Shown one piece after another: positions 26,491 to 35,723 of a DNA stretch of 64,000 nucleotides. The translations under genes and the position numbers were made by a program. The notes below the pieces were generated by a model. It was given only the letters and a program-made list of their open reading frames with translations, searched no databases and had not been told where the DNA came from. How positions within the stretch are numbered: position 1 is the first letter of the stretch; each line of letters starts with the position of its first letter. This DNA comes from Defluviimonas sp. SAOS-178_SWC (lineage in GTDB: Bacteria > Pseudomonadota > Alphaproteobacteria > Rhodobacterales > Rhodobacteraceae): positions 1,412,001 to 1,476,000 of the forward strand of contig NZ_CP156081.1 of assembly GCF_039830135.1 (NCBI RefSeq). Direction: 5' to 3'.

Positions 26491-27555
26491 TCATTCTGCG
26501 CGCGCGACCTCGGCGTAGGTCATGCCCCAGCGATTGCCGACGCCCGAAAGCCGGAGCTGTGCGCCCGGCTGCAACGTCTGCCAGAGGTCAGGCGGAACCT
26601 CGCAAATCGTCGCTGTGCGCGATGGATCGGCAGGCCATGCGACGGTCACCACATAGTCACAGCCCTTACGGCGGGCGAGTGTGCCGCGATGTGTCACCGT
26701 GACCTTGGCGCTCATCGCCGCCGTTCCCGCCGCGAATGACCAGGCCCAAGGAACGGTCTTGGTCAGAAACGGGGTCATCCCTATCGCGGCGAAGGCAAGG
26801 AAGACGGCGACGACGAAGAGTTTCGGCGCGCCTTGCGACCGCAAGCGTGAGGTGCGCAGGTTCAGCTCCGTTCCGTGCGTGCCGATGACGATCGCCAAGA
26901 CAGTCGCCGCGAGCGCAACGGTCCACCACTCACCGGCCAGTTCGAGCGTCTCGGGGGTAGGAAACCATAGCGGAAAGAGAATGCCGGGCAGTCCGAGGAT
27001 GATCGGCAGGGTGGACAGGAGGGTCAGCATCCGCCTGACCCATCCGACTTGCCGTGTCACCGGCGGCGGGATCGATACGGTCAGCGCATGGACATTGGCG
27101 GCGGCATTGCGCGCCGGCACTGGCAACGGCGTCGGTGCAAACCGGCGGAAGGCATAGCCTGGGAAGAGGAAGGCGGCCAGATAGCCGAGGCACCACACGA
27201 TGCCGAGGGAAAGGATCTGCGTCGGGGGTAGGACCGCCGATAGGAACGAGTCCGGGACGATAGCAAGATAAAGCCAGTAGCTCGCGAGCCAGAGTCCGTG
27301 TCCGAAGAGGAAGAGATCGAGCATCAATCGCTGCGGTCCCACACTCCACCGTTCAAGGCTGCGGTCGAAGAAGCCGGGCAGCAAGAACCAAAGGCCAATC
27401 ACCATCGGAAATATGCAGCGGAAGATCAGGCTAAGACCATAGGCGTCGAAGGTCCGCGTCGCGACTGCGGACCATGCCGAATCCATATTCAGGACGCTGA
27501 CTGACAGGAGAAGAAGGCCCGTCACCAGTTTCATTGCGGCAGTAAGCACTGTCAT
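26491..27555 (-). CDS. Multi-pass membrane protein of unknown function
   Basis: The gene encodes 354 residues with about eight hydrophobic segments spread over residues 5-280, followed by a soluble C-terminal region (KGCDYVVTVAWPADPSR, PPDLWQTLQPGAQLRLSGVGNRWG) with two cysteines. Unlike its neighbours it uses some AT-rich codons. No family recognised. It is followed on the same strand by the aminopeptidase gene, 82 bases away, and may share its transcript. Confidence 0.7.
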   Translation of the reverse strand: MTVLTAAMKLVTGLLLLSVSVLNMDSAWSAVATRTFDAYGLSLIFRCIFPMVIGLWFLLPGFFDRSLERWSVGPQRLMLDLFLFGHGLWLASYWLYLAIVPDSFLSAVLPPTQILSLGIVWCLGYLAAFLFPGYAFRRFAPTPLPVPARNAAANVHALTVSIPPPVTRQVGWVRRMLTLLSTLPIILGLPGILFPLWFPTPETLELAGEWWTVALAATVLAIVIGTHGTELNLRTSRLRSQGAPKLFVVAVFLAFAAIGMTPFLTKTVPWAWSFAAGTAAMSAKVTVTHRGTLARRKGCDYVVTVAWPADPSRTATICEVPPDLWQTLQPGAQLRLSGVGNRWGMTYAEVARAE

Positions 27556-27652
27556 CGTTCGGTCGTCCGGAGCAACATCGCTTGCAACTTCGCGTCGATG
27601 TCGCGTCTACATCCCGAAAGGGACGAGATTAGGGCAGGCGGTCCGATCCCGA

Positions 27653-29524
27653 TCAGCCCGCCTTCTTCATCCCCATCACCCGCGCCCTTGCGCGGGGATC
27701 GCTGTCGAAGAGGCTTGCCAGCTGTTCGGTCATCGCGCCGGCGAGCTGCTCTACATCGGTGATCGTCACCGCGCGTTGGTAGTAGCGCGTCACGTCATGG
27801 CCGATGCCGATGGCGATCAGTTCGACGCCCTTGCGCTTCTCCACCATAGCGATCACGTCGCGGAGATGTTTTTCGAGGTAGTTCGCGGGGTTGACGGACA
27901 GAGTTGAGTCGTCCACCGGCGCCCCGTCGGAGATCACCATCAGGATCTTGCGCTGTTCCGGTCGGCCGAGCATTCGCCGGTGCGCCCATTCCAGCGCCTC
28001 GCCGTCGATGTTCTCCTTCAACAGCCCTTCCTTCATCATCAGGCCAAGGTTGGACCGCACACGCCGCCACGGCGCGTCGGCCCCCTTATAGATGATGTGG
28101 CGCAGGTCGTTGAGGCGCCCCGGTTGCTGCGGCCGGCCCTCGGCCAGCCAGCGCTCGCGGCTCTGGCCGCCCTTCCAGGCGCGGGTGGTGAAGCCGAGGA
28201 TCTCGACCTTGACCTGGCAGCGCTCCAGCGTCCGCGCCAGCACGTCGGCGCAGATCGCGGCGATGGAGATCGGCCGGCCCCGCATGGAGCCGGAATTGTC
28301 GAGCAGGAGCGTCACGCAGGTGTCGCGGAACTCGGTGTCCTTCTCGACCTTGAAGCTTAGGGGCGTCGTCGGGTTCGCGACCACGCGGGCGAGGCGGCCG
28401 GCATCGAGGATGCCTTCCTCGCGGTCGAATTCCCAGGACCGGTTCTGCTGTGCCTGCAAACGGCGCTGGAGCTTGTTGGCCAATCGCGAGACGGCGCCTT
28501 TCAGCGGTTCGAGCTGCTGGTCGAGATAGGCGCGCAGACGCTCCAGCTCGGCCGGTTCGGCGAGGTCTTCGGCCTTTATTTCCTCATCGAAATCAGTCGT
28601 GTAGACGGCGTAGTTCGGGTCTGCGTCGGAATGCGGCGCGGGCGGTGGCGGCTCCAGCGGGGCTTCGCCCTCGGGCAGCTCCGCTTCCTCGCCATCCTCC
28701 ATGTCGGCCATCTCTTCCATCGAGACCTGGGCCTGCGAGGCATCGTCCTGTTCGTCCTGCGAGCGTTCCGGCGAGGTATCGGCCTCCTCCGACTCCTCCT
28801 GCCCCTGCTCGCTGTCGGGGCTTTCCTGATCCTCCTCGCTCTGGGCCTCGTCGCCCTCGCTCTCGTCCTCCATGTCCGGATCGTCGCCAAGCTGGTCGCC
28901 GTAGCCGAGATCCTTGATCACCTGCCGGGCGAGGCGGGCGAAGGCGGCCTGATCGGCCAGCACGTCGGACACGTGGTCGAGTGTGCCGCCTGCCTGTTCC
29001 TCGATGAAGGGACGCCAGAGATCCATGACATTGGCGGCGGCGCCGGGCATCGGCCTGCCGGTCGCGAGATGGCGGACGAGGTAACCCGCGGCCTGCGCCA
29101 GGGGCGCATCCTGCGCCTGCCGGATGGAGCCATAGCCGCGCCGCTCCGCCTCGGCGCCGATCTTGGCGTCGATATTGCCGAGCGTGCCGGGCATGTCGCG
29201 GGCGCCGACGGCCTCGCAGCGCGCCGTCTCCATCGCTTCGTAGAGATCGCGCGCCATCTGACCGGCGGGTGCGTATTTCTGCGCGACCTTGACGTCGTGG
29301 AAGCGGTGGCGAAGCGCGAAGGCATCGGCCGTCCCCCGTGCGATCAGCACCTCGTCCCGCGTCATCCGGCGCGAGACTTGCGGCAGCCGCATCGTGTCCG
29401 CGGTCATCCCCGGCGGATCGACGGAATAGGAAACGGTCAATTCCGGGTCGTCGGCCATCGTCTTCGTGGCTTCGGCGAGGGCCTTCTTGAACGGATCGGC
29501 GGGGTTGTCTGAGGGCTTGTTCAT
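27653..29524 (-). CDS. cobT: Aerobic cobaltochelatase subunit CobT
   Basis: The gene encodes 623 residues. With CobS (AAA+ ATPase) and CobN this complex inserts cobalt into hydrogenobyrinic acid a,c-diamide. The N-terminal region holds RYGSI-like helical motifs, the middle is a very acidic Glu/Asp/Ser stretch (about residues 215-300), and the C-terminus is a von Willebrand A domain with MIDAS motif [11 protein letters not shown] and ISDGAPVDD. Start chosen at ATG 29524 ([16 protein letters not shown]), although no strong ribosome site is visible. cobS lies about 1.5 kb upstream on the same strand. Confidence 0.95.
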   Translation of the reverse strand: MNKPSDNPADPFKKALAEATKTMADDPELTVSYSVDPPGMTADTMRLPQVSRRMTRDEVLIARGTADAFALRHRFHDVKVAQKYAPAGQMARDLYEAMETARCEAVGARDMPGTLGNIDAKIGAEAERRGYGSIRQAQDAPLAQAAGYLVRHLATGRPMPGAAANVMDLWRPFIEEQAGGTLDHVSDVLADQAAFARLARQVIKDLGYGDQLGDDPDMEDESEGDEAQSEEDQESPDSEQGQEESEEADTSPERSQDEQDDASQAQVSMEEMADMEDGEEAELPEGEAPLEPPPPAPHSDADPNYAVYTTDFDEEIKAEDLAEPAELERLRAYLDQQLEPLKGAVSRLANKLQRRLQAQQNRSWEFDREEGILDAGRLARVVANPTTPLSFKVEKDTEFRDTCVTLLLDNSGSMRGRPISIAAICADVLARTLERCQVKVEILGFTTRAWKGGQSRERWLAEGRPQQPGRLNDLRHIIYKGADAPWRRVRSNLGLMMKEGLLKENIDGEALEWAHRRMLGRPEQRKILMVISDGAPVDDSTLSVNPANYLEKHLRDVIAMVEKRKGVELIAIGIGHDVTRYYQRAVTITDVEQLAGAMTEQLASLFDSDPRARARVMGMKKAG

Positions 29525-29836
29525 GGCGCGAACATGGCACCGAGACTGGGGCGCGGCAAGGGCCGTTTCATCGCAGAATGCGCAGGGCAGGGAACCGCGG
29601 GCGACGCATAGGTGCGTCAGCGCACAAACGTCATGCGGCGAGGTCGTCAAGCTATGTCCCGGTTTTGGCGGTTCGGTCGATAGCGAAGCAACGGTCGCGC
29701 GCCCGACCAAGGCGATGCTGGGCGATGTCGTCTGGTGGGCTAGGGCCAAGAGCGCCGCGACGGCGTGACCCGAGCGCCGGAACGCAGGCTGCCTTGGGGG
29801 TGGATCGCCGGTCGCGGGATCCGGCCGGGAGACCCG
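29525..29836. other. Intergenic stretch, no gene supported
   Basis: These 312 bases separate the pseudogene stop from cobT. Open frames exist on both strands, but none has a ribosome site or recognisable motif. A plus-strand frame ending at 29768 (tail [20 protein letters not shown]) faintly resembles a protein C-terminus but cannot be assigned. No hairpin or clear promoter was seen. Confidence 0.4.
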
Positions 29837-30229
29837 TCAGAGACCGAGAACGAGGCGGTCGAAGCGTTCGATCTCGGACCGGGCCAGCGTTGCGGCCTTC
29901 GGGTTGTCGTGCCGGAAAGCCGCTTGGTCGAGCAGCTGGCGCTGCGCGGCCTTGGCCTCGATGCGCCAGCCCCAGGCGCGGGCCGAGGTAACGCCGCCGT
30001 CAGGCAGGGCGGCGGTCATGAGGTCGGCGAACATGTCGCGCCGTCTTGCGGTGTCCTCCGAGGCCGGCCCGTCCCAAAGTCAGAGATGCTCGGTCAGCGC
30101 CGAATAGCGCCCGGTACAATCGGCGAAGAGGCGCAGGAGTTCCTGCCCCGACAAGGTTCCGGGGTGCGAGGGACCGACTAGCGCAAAGGTCAGCGCGGCG
30201 GTCGCGACAAAAGTTCTCAAACCGCTCAT
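29837..30229 (-). pseudogene. Small secreted protein gene interrupted by one in-frame TGA
   Basis: From an ATG at 30229 one frame runs 131 codons to a TGA at 29837-29839, broken only by a TGA at 30080-30082 (codon 50). The product would have a signal peptide (MSGLRTFVATAALTFALVGPSH) and then GQELLRLFADCTGRYSALTEHL, stop, LWDGPASEDTARRRDMFADLM and a C-terminal helix ending DRLVLGL. The reading is coherent on both sides, and homologues as I recall them have Trp near this spot, so TGG to TGA is likely. An apparent overlapping ORF at 30000-30260 is in another frame. It could also be a sequencing error. Confidence 0.65.
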
Positions 30230-30277
30230 GAATTGCACTATGAGCGAAAAAATGCGGCAAATCTATGGGCGCAGGCC

Positions 30278-30982
30278 TCAGCGGTCGAGTGTCCGCCGTC
30301 CGGTCGCGAGATCCGCCAGCACCGTGACATGAACGTCGAGGGCGTCGATCACCCTGTAGCCCGGGTCCTGGCCGTCGAAGGCGAGGTTGAGGTCGGTGCC
30401 GGCGAGCACCACCGCTTCGGCCCCCTGTCCGGAGACCATCCGCCGACCGGCATCAAGAAAGAGCGTGCGTTGGGCATCGGTGCAGTGACCGGCCACGGCC
30501 ATGTCCTGGTAGCTCTGCCCCAACGTCTCGATCTCGTCGTCAAGCGCTACCGCCTCGGTTTTTCGCAACTGGCCGTAAAGCCCGGTGCGCATGACCACCC
30601 GGGTACCGAGAAGGCCGACCCGATGAATGCCCTCGGCCACAAAGTAATCGTCGAGGGGCGCTACCGCGGAAACGAGGGGCAGGGGCGAACGTTCAGCCGT
30701 CTCGTCAAAGCAGAAATGCCCGCCGAGCGAGGTAATCGCCGCGCAATCGGCACCCGCCGCCTTCAGCCGGTCGATCAGACGGAGGTAGATCTCCGCCTGT
30801 TCCTCGCGCCTGTCGGCGAGGTTGTTGCGGATGAGGTCCTGCACGTCGGCATGGACGATGGTCAGCTCCAGCTGCCCGCCCAGCCGCGCGACCGCCGCAG
30901 TGAGCCGCTGGTAATAGACGACCGTCGCCGCAACCCCGATGCCGCCGATCAGGCCGATATGGAGGCCACCGGCGGCCGCCAT
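30278..30982 (-). CDS. Aspartate/glutamate racemase-fold protein lacking both catalytic cysteines
   Basis: The gene encodes 234 residues. The fold is recognisable from HIGLIGGIGVAATVVYYQRL, HRVGLLGTRVVMRTGLY and the two half-sites. Racemases use Cys in NT(A/M)H and GCTE motifs; here the first site reads ITSLGGHF (residues 83-90) and the second LAGTDLNL (193-200), so neither cysteine is present; a cysteine does follow at 91. Its ATG overlaps the cobS stop by one base (TAATG), indicating translational coupling to cobalt chelatase. It may be an isomerase with altered chemistry or a different ligand-binding protein. Function unknown. Confidence 0.75.
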   Translation of the reverse strand: MAAAGGLHIGLIGGIGVAATVVYYQRLTAAVARLGGQLELTIVHADVQDLIRNNLADRREEQAEIYLRLIDRLKAAGADCAAITSLGGHFCFDETAERSPLPLVSAVAPLDDYFVAEGIHRVGLLGTRVVMRTGLYGQLRKTEAVALDDEIETLGQSYQDMAVAGHCTDAQRTLFLDAGRRMVSGQGAEAVVLAGTDLNLAFDGQDPGYRVIDALDVHVTVLADLATGRRTLDR

Positions 30983-31968
30983 TACCGTATGCTTTGACTT
31001 GCCGCGCTTTCCGGCAGTTCCTCGTCGAAGCAGCGCTGGTAGAACTCGGCGACGGTCTGCCGCTCCAGCTCGTCGCACTTGTTGAGGAAGGTGAGCCGGA
31101 AGGCGTAGCCGAGATTGCGGAAGATTTCCGCGTTCTGGGCCCAGTTGATCACCGTCCGGGGGCTCATGACGGTCGAAAGATCGCCGTTCATGAAGGCCGT
31201 CCGGGTGAGGTCGGCGACCGTCACCATCTGGCTGATCTGCTTGCGGCCCTTCTCGGTGTTGTAATGCGGGTTCTTGGCCAGAACGATCGCGGTTTCGGCG
31301 TCGTGCGACAGGTAGTTCAGCGTCGCGACAAGGCTCCAGCGGTCCATCTGCGCCTGGTTGATCTGCTGGACGCCGTGGTAAAGCCCGGTCGTGTCGCCGA
31401 GGCCCACGGTATTCGAGGTTGCGAAGAGGCGGAAGCAGGGATTCGGCGTGATGATCTCGTTCTGGTCGAGAAGCGTCAGCTTGCCGTCATGCTCCAGCAC
31501 GCGCTGGATCACGAACATGACGTCGGCGCGGCCCGCGTCGTATTCGTCGAAGACGATGGCGACGGGATTGCGCAGCGCCCAAGGCAGGATGCCCTCGTGG
31601 AACTCGGTCACCTGCTTGCCGTCGCGCAGCTTGATCGCATCCTTGCCGATCAAATCGATCCGGCTGATATGGCTGTCGAGGTTGACCCGCACGCAGGGCC
31701 AGTTGAGGTGCGCCGCGACCTGTTCGATATGGGTCGACTTGCCGGTGCCGTGATAGCCCTGGATCATGACGCGGCGGTTGTAGGCGAAGCCCGCGAGGAT
31801 CGCGAGCGTGGTGTCGGGGTCGAACTTGTAGGTCGGATCGATATCGGGCACGCGCTCGGTACGATCGGCGAAGCCCTTGACCTTCATCTCGGTGTCGATG
31901 CCGAAGACATCCCGGACGGAAATTTCCTCGGTGGGTTTTGCGTGAGAGTCGAGCATTGGGTCCGCCAT
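30982..31968 (-). CDS. cobS: Aerobic cobaltochelatase subunit CobS
   Basis: The gene encodes 328 residues, an AAA+ ATPase of the MoxR type that drives CobN-mediated cobalt insertion together with CobT. Walker A is [13 protein letters not shown], Walker [10 protein letters not shown], and sensor region [11 protein letters not shown] follows. The start ATG at 31968 has AGGAT close upstream; a longer in-frame reading to 32430 overlaps msrB on the opposite strand and is rejected. No cobalamin riboswitch was seen upstream. Confidence 0.95.
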   Translation of the reverse strand: MADPMLDSHAKPTEEISVRDVFGIDTEMKVKGFADRTERVPDIDPTYKFDPDTTLAILAGFAYNRRVMIQGYHGTGKSTHIEQVAAHLNWPCVRVNLDSHISRIDLIGKDAIKLRDGKQVTEFHEGILPWALRNPVAIVFDEYDAGRADVMFVIQRVLEHDGKLTLLDQNEIITPNPCFRLFATSNTVGLGDTTGLYHGVQQINQAQMDRWSLVATLNYLSHDAETAIVLAKNPHYNTEKGRKQISQMVTVADLTRTAFMNGDLSTVMSPRTVINWAQNAEIFRNLGYAFRLTFLNKCDELERQTVAEFYQRCFDEELPESAASQSIR

Positions 31969-32218
31969 ATCCTGATTGCGCGAAGGAGTGGTCCCGCCGC
32001 GCCACGATGGCTTTGATGGAACATATCGCGGGGGCGTGCAAGGGGCGGGGGCGTCGCACTGGGGTCCGAATGCGCCCAAGTTGCGGATCACGGGGCCGTG
32101 CGCCGCTTTCGCAATCGCGTGAGACACGAAACTTTGCCGCGACCGGACCGGTCCTTTCCGGATAGGGTCGGGGCAAGGCGGGACGCTCCCGCACCGCCCC
32201 TTGATGAAGGAGGAGCAG

Positions 32219-32689
32219 ATGAACCGCAGACAGATCCTCGGCGCCGGTGCCGCCATGATGGCCCTGATGGCGGCCGGGCGCGGCGGGATCGCCGCCGAGC
32301 GTTTCGAGATCATGAAGAGCGACGCGGAATGGCGGGCGATCCTTTCCCCCGCGCAATACCGCGTGCTGCGCGAGGAGGATACCGAACGCGCCTTCACGAG
32401 CCCGCTCAACGACGAAAAGCGCGCCGGCACCTTTTATTGCGCCGGATGCGACCTGCCGCTTTATTCGTCCGAAGCGAAATATGACAGCGGCACCGGCTGG
32501 CCGAGCTTCTGGGAACCCCTGCCGAATGCGGTCGAGACCAGGGCCGACTGGGGCATCTTCGGCCGGCGGACCGAAGTCCATTGCCGACGCTGTGGCGGGC
32601 ATCTTGGCCATGTCTTCAATGACGGGCCGAAGCCGACCGGCAAGCGCTATTGCATGAACGGCGTGGCGATGGTGTTCCGGGCCGCCTGA
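32219..32689 (+). CDS. msrB: Exported peptide-methionine (R)-S-oxide reductase
   Basis: The gene encodes 156 residues; AGGAGG lies directly upstream. The N-terminus [20 protein letters not shown] is a Tat-like signal (twin Arg, hydrophobic core), so the enzyme probably works in the periplasm. MsrB features: zinc ligands CAGCD and [12 protein letters not shown], substrate region [10 protein letters not shown], and catalytic Cys in RYCMNGVAM. It reduces methionine-R-sulfoxide in oxidised proteins. The neighbouring di-haem peroxidase also faces the periplasm, so both may serve oxidative defence. Confidence 0.92.
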   Translation: MNRRQILGAGAAMMALMAAGRGGIAAERFEIMKSDAEWRAILSPAQYRVLREEDTERAFTSPLNDEKRAGTFYCAGCDLPLYSSEAKYDSGTGWPSFWEPLPNAVETRADWGIFGRRTEVHCRRCGGHLGHVFNDGPKPTGKRYCMNGVAMVFRAA

Positions 32690-32717
32690 GTGGTCGAAAA
32701 TTTCCAGACTGAAACGG

Positions 32718-32748
32718 CATCGCGGTGTTCGCGGTGGCGTTTTTCTTT
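32718..32748 (+). terminator. Intrinsic terminator after msrB
   Basis: CATCGCG (32718-32724), loop GTGTT, CGCGGTG (32730-32736; one G-T pair), then GCG and a T-rich run TTTTTCTTT. It lies 29 bases after the msrB stop. Confidence 0.65.
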
Positions 32749-32797
32749 ATGGGCACACCATTGTCCCGGCGTCCCTCGCGTTATTTCCTGACAAAAA

Positions 32798-32840
32798 TAC
32801 TTGACATTTTTCGTTAATACTGGACTGAAGTAGTCAACTA
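32798..32840 (+). promoter_or_regulatory. AT-rich control region of the di-haem peroxidase gene
   Basis: TACTTGAC (32798-32805) and GTCAACTA (32833-32840) form an imperfect inverted repeat (7 of 8). It overlaps a good -35 box (TTGACA, 32801-32806), though no well-spaced -10 is evident. The region is clearly more AT-rich than its surroundings. A repressor or activator site is plausible but unproven. Confidence 0.35.
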
Positions 32841-32858
32841 TTTGTGAAGAGGATCCTC

Positions 32859-34121
32859 ATGCCCCGCTCGATATATGGCGCCGCAGTTGCGCTCGTGTGC
32901 CTCTCAGGCCCCGCCCTTGCCGAGATGACTGCGTTGGAATCGCTTGGAAAATCTGTGTTTTTCGATCCCAACCTGTCGGTCAACGGCAACCAGTCCTGTT
33001 CCTCCTGTCACGATCCCGATCAGGGGTTTTCAAGCCCGCATGGCCATTTCAGCGAAAACGGCGCGGTCGTGCAGGGCTCCGTCGAGGGGCGTTTCGGCAA
33101 CCGAAAGCCGCCATCCGCGGCCTATGCGTCGTTCTCGCCCATCCTTCACCACATCGACGACGATGGTGTGACGATCGTCGGCGGCGCGTTCCTTGACGGG
33201 CGGGCAACGGGCAAGAAGCTCGGCTCGGCCACGGCGGACCAGGCTCAGGGGCCGTTCCTGAACCCTGTCGAAATGGCGCTTCCGCATGCGGCATGCGTGG
33301 TTGCGAGAGTGCTGCATCCGGCCGATGAGACTGCCTATCCGGTCAGTTATGCCGGTGTCTGGGGCGCCGATGCGGTGTTCGAGATCCCCGCTTCGATCAC
33401 TGATCAGTGCGACGACACGGATGCACAGATCGAGATCGGGGACGACGACCTGACCGCCCGGATTGACGAGGCCTTCGACCGAATTGCAATCTCTCTGGCC
33501 GGCTTTGAAAAGTCCGACGAGGTCAATGCCTTCTCGTCGCGGTTCGATGCATGGGTCGCCGGAACGGTCACGTTGAGCGAACAGGAACGGCGCGGGTTTG
33601 AAATCTTCGAGGCCGAAGACAAGGGCAACTGCGCGGCGTGCCACGTGCTGACCCCGACGGGACGGGAGCAGCGCGCGATCTTCACCGACTGGACGTTCGA
33701 CAATATCGGCGTGCCGCGCAACCGCGACAACCCGCAGGGCCCCGACTATGTCGATCCGGGCCTTGGTGCGTTCCTCAAGACCGACGCGGTCTATGCCGCC
33801 TACGCAGACGACGTGATCGGGGCGCAGCAGGTTCCAACCCTTCGCAACCTGAACAAGCGTATCACGCCCGACACGGCGAAGGCCTTCATGCACAACGGCT
33901 ATTTCAAGACGATCGAGGGGGTCGTGCACTTCTACAACACGCGCGACGTGCTGCCGCGCTGCGACGGCGACCTGACCGAATCCGAGGCATTGGCGGCCAA
34001 ATGCTGGCCGGCGCCCGAGGTCGCGGCGACGATGAACAAGGACGAGCTCGGCGATCTCAAGCTCAGCGAAGCAGAAGAGGCCGACCTCGTCGCCTTTCTC
34101 AAGACGCTCGACGACGAATAG
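32859..34121 (+). CDS. Di-haem cytochrome c peroxidase/MauG-family protein
   Basis: The gene encodes 420 residues. I use ATG 32859, preceded by GAGGA; a GTG at 32844 is the alternative. A Sec signal ends at GPALA. Two c-type haem sites are visible, CSSCH (47-51) and CAACH (258-262), and the C-terminal half has AFMHNGYFKTIEGVVHFYN, typical of this family. Such proteins reduce hydrogen peroxide with electrons from cytochrome c or, in MauG, modify partner proteins. No methylamine dehydrogenase genes are nearby, so peroxidase is the safer call. Confidence 0.88.
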   Translation: MPRSIYGAAVALVCLSGPALAEMTALESLGKSVFFDPNLSVNGNQSCSSCHDPDQGFSSPHGHFSENGAVVQGSVEGRFGNRKPPSAAYASFSPILHHIDDDGVTIVGGAFLDGRATGKKLGSATADQAQGPFLNPVEMALPHAACVVARVLHPADETAYPVSYAGVWGADAVFEIPASITDQCDDTDAQIEIGDDDLTARIDEAFDRIAISLAGFEKSDEVNAFSSRFDAWVAGTVTLSEQERRGFEIFEAEDKGNCAACHVLTPTGREQRAIFTDWTFDNIGVPRNRDNPQGPDYVDPGLGAFLKTDAVYAAYADDVIGAQQVPTLRNLNKRITPDTAKAFMHNGYFKTIEGVVHFYNTRDVLPRCDGDLTESEALAAKCWPAPEVAATMNKDELGDLKLSEAEEADLVAFLKTLDDE

Positions 34122-34201
34122 GGCGGGCGGCATCCCTGCCGCTTCATCTTGCCGGAAATACCTCGGGGGCGCGGGGGCGGCGCCCCGCTTCCGCGCCCGG
34201 C
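34122..34201. repeat. Intergenic 3' element, copy C (degenerate)
   Basis: CATCTTGCCGGAAATACCTCGGGGGCG (split here only for reading: CATCTTGCCGG, AAATACC, TCGGGGGCG) followed by CGGGGGCGGCGCCCCG resembles copies A and B. On the minus strand it is a GC-rich hairpin then GTATTT, immediately after the stop of the DnaJ-domain gene. It probably ends that transcript. Confidence 0.45.
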
Positions 34202-34828
34202 TCACTCCCGGAAGTTGCGGCTGTCCTTGATCTGGTCCCAGGCCCAGACCACCTCCTGCAGGCGCTCCTCGTCCGACCGGTCGCCGCCGTTCATGTCGGG
34301 ATGCAGGTCCTTGACCAGGCTCTTGTACTGCTTGCGGATCTCGATCTTGGTCCAGCTGTCCCGCGCCTCGAGAATCTCGAGTGCCTTGCGCTCGGTCGGC
34401 GGAAGCTTCCGGCCCGCCGAGCGGCCGGGATTCTGTGTGGCATTGGCGCCGAGGATCTCCATCGGGTCCTCGATGCCGAGCCGCGCCCAGGCGCGGTCCT
34501 CTTGCGCGTTCTTGCCGAAGGGCTTGGTCTGACGCCCCCAGACCCGATCCTTGTCGAGGAACTTCTGGAACTCCTCGTCGGTCTGGCCCTGGAAGAAGTT
34601 CCATTTGAGATTGTATTCGCGGATGTGTTCCCGGCAGAACCAGAAATACTCCTCGAGCTGGTCGGGAGATTTCGGCGCGCGGTACTGGCCCGCCTCGTCG
34701 CAACCGGCGTGATCGCAGGGACGTGTGGAGGTTTCGAAGGCGCCGGACATGCCACGCCGGCCCTTGCTGCGCTTCTTCTTGTCGGAAGCGGCGGAAATGT
34801 CGAAACCGAAAGGATCGGATCTAGTCAT
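34202..34828 (-). CDS. J-domain protein (DnaJ-like, C-terminal J domain)
   Basis: The gene encodes 208 residues from ATG 34828. The J domain lies at the C-terminus (about 150-205) with the essential HPD in KDLHPDMNGGDRSDEER, so it should stimulate an Hsp70. The N-terminal part has a possible metal-binding cluster (RPCDHAGCDEAGQYRAP, with FCREH later) and the helix YNLKWNFFQGQTDEEF. Glycine-rich and zinc-finger repeats of true DnaJ are absent. The gene is divergent from bolA, with 86 bases shared between them. Confidence 0.88.
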   Translation of the reverse strand: MTRSDPFGFDISAASDKKKRSKGRRGMSGAFETSTRPCDHAGCDEAGQYRAPKSPDQLEEYFWFCREHIREYNLKWNFFQGQTDEEFQKFLDKDRVWGRQTKPFGKNAQEDRAWARLGIEDPMEILGANATQNPGRSAGRKLPPTERKALEILEARDSWTKIEIRKQYKSLVKDLHPDMNGGDRSDEERLQEVVWAWDQIKDSRNFRE

Positions 34829-34914
34829 GCTCTGGCCTCGGACTTTGCCGTTTTCGAGTCGGGGGCCAGAGTTTAGGGTATTTTCAGGCGCTTTGAAGGG
34901 GCTCAGGTGAAAAA

Positions 34915-35172
34915 ATGACGATAGCGGCGGAAATAGAGGCGCGACTTGCGGCGGCCTTCGCGCCCGAGCGGATCGAGGTCGTGGACGAAAGCGAGGCGCA
35001 TCGGGGACATGCCGGCTACCGGGACGGGGGAGAGAGCCATTTTCGGGTGATCTTGCGCGCGCCGGTCTTCGCCGGGATGAGCCGGATCGAGCGGCACAGG
35101 GCAGTTCATGCGGCAATCGGGGCCGATCTCGTCGGACGCATCCACGCGCTGGCGTTGGATCTCGACGCCTGA
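34915..35172 (+). CDS. bolA: BolA-family protein
   Basis: The gene encodes 85 residues. Family motifs: IEARLAAAFAPERIEVVDES, GGESHFRVILRAPVFAGMSRIERHRAVHAAIGADL and a terminal IHALALDL helix. BolA proteins bind monothiol glutaredoxins around a shared Fe-S cluster and affect iron handling or morphology. AGGTGA is the ribosome site. Convergent with the DUF4177 gene, 13 bases between stops. Confidence 0.92.
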   Translation: MTIAAEIEARLAAAFAPERIEVVDESEAHRGHAGYRDGGESHFRVILRAPVFAGMSRIERHRAVHAAIGADLVGRIHALALDLDA

Positions 35173-35185
35173 GGCGCCCCCAGAG

Positions 35186-35578
35186 TCAGCTTTCCGGGGA
35201 GTCCGCTCCCGCCTTTTCCTTCTCAGGCTCCGGTACGCCGATTTTCGGCGCAACGCCCTCGGCCTCGAGCCGGATCGGCGGGGCCTTGCCGGACGGAGTG
35301 TCGGCGGTCAGGAGCTTGCGCGGCGCCTCCTCGCCCGCCTCGCCGGGAAGGGCGCGGCGGAAGACGAGGACGGCGTGATACACCGTGGTCCGCTTGGTGA
35401 AGCCCGCGCGTTCCTCTGACGGCAGCGTGTCGGCGCGAAGGTATTCCCAGCCGTCGCGGCCAAGCTCGTTCATCAGGAGTTCGAGGGCGTTGGCGAAACG
35501 GTCGGCGGGCGTTTTCAACCCTCGGGCCTTCTCACCGCGATTGGGCGCGGGAACGACCTTGTAGTCGTAAAGCTGCAT
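35186..35578 (-). CDS. DUF4177 domain protein
   Basis: The gene encodes 130 residues. The N-terminal half (MQLYDYKVVPAPNRGEK, ALELLMNELGRDGWEYLRADTLP, TVYHAVLVFRR) has the beta-alpha-beta form of DUF4177. The C-terminal 55 residues are Pro/Glu/Lys-rich and probably disordered. Cytoplasmic; function unknown. Confidence 0.75.
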   Translation of the reverse strand: MQLYDYKVVPAPNRGEKARGLKTPADRFANALELLMNELGRDGWEYLRADTLPSEERAGFTKRTTVYHAVLVFRRALPGEAGEEAPRKLLTADTPSGKAPPIRLEAEGVAPKIGVPEPEKEKAGADSPES

Positions 35579-35723
35579 GACCGCCTTCTTTGCCGGGTGA
35601 AAGTCCCGCGCCCAATAGCCGATGAGGGCCGATTGGGCAAGCCGGGCGGAGGCAGGGGCGCGCGAAACGTCGCCGGTTTGCCGCGCCCGCTACCTTGCAA
35701 GGCGTCGTGGCGAGGCCGGTTTG

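Noticed and set aside
29466..29768. Plus-strand ORF upstream of cobT
   Set aside because: It begins inside cobT antisense, has no ribosome site and no clear homology; only its tail is faintly protein-like.
30080..30082. TGA as selenocysteine
   Set aside because: No convincing SECIS stem directly downstream, and the flanking residues suggest a lost Trp instead.
30000..30260. Minus-strand 86-codon ORF over the pseudogene
   Set aside because: It is in a different frame from the signal-peptide reading and has no recognisable features.
31969..32218. Cobalamin riboswitch before cobS
   Set aside because: No B12-box-like sequence or helix pattern was found in either strand.
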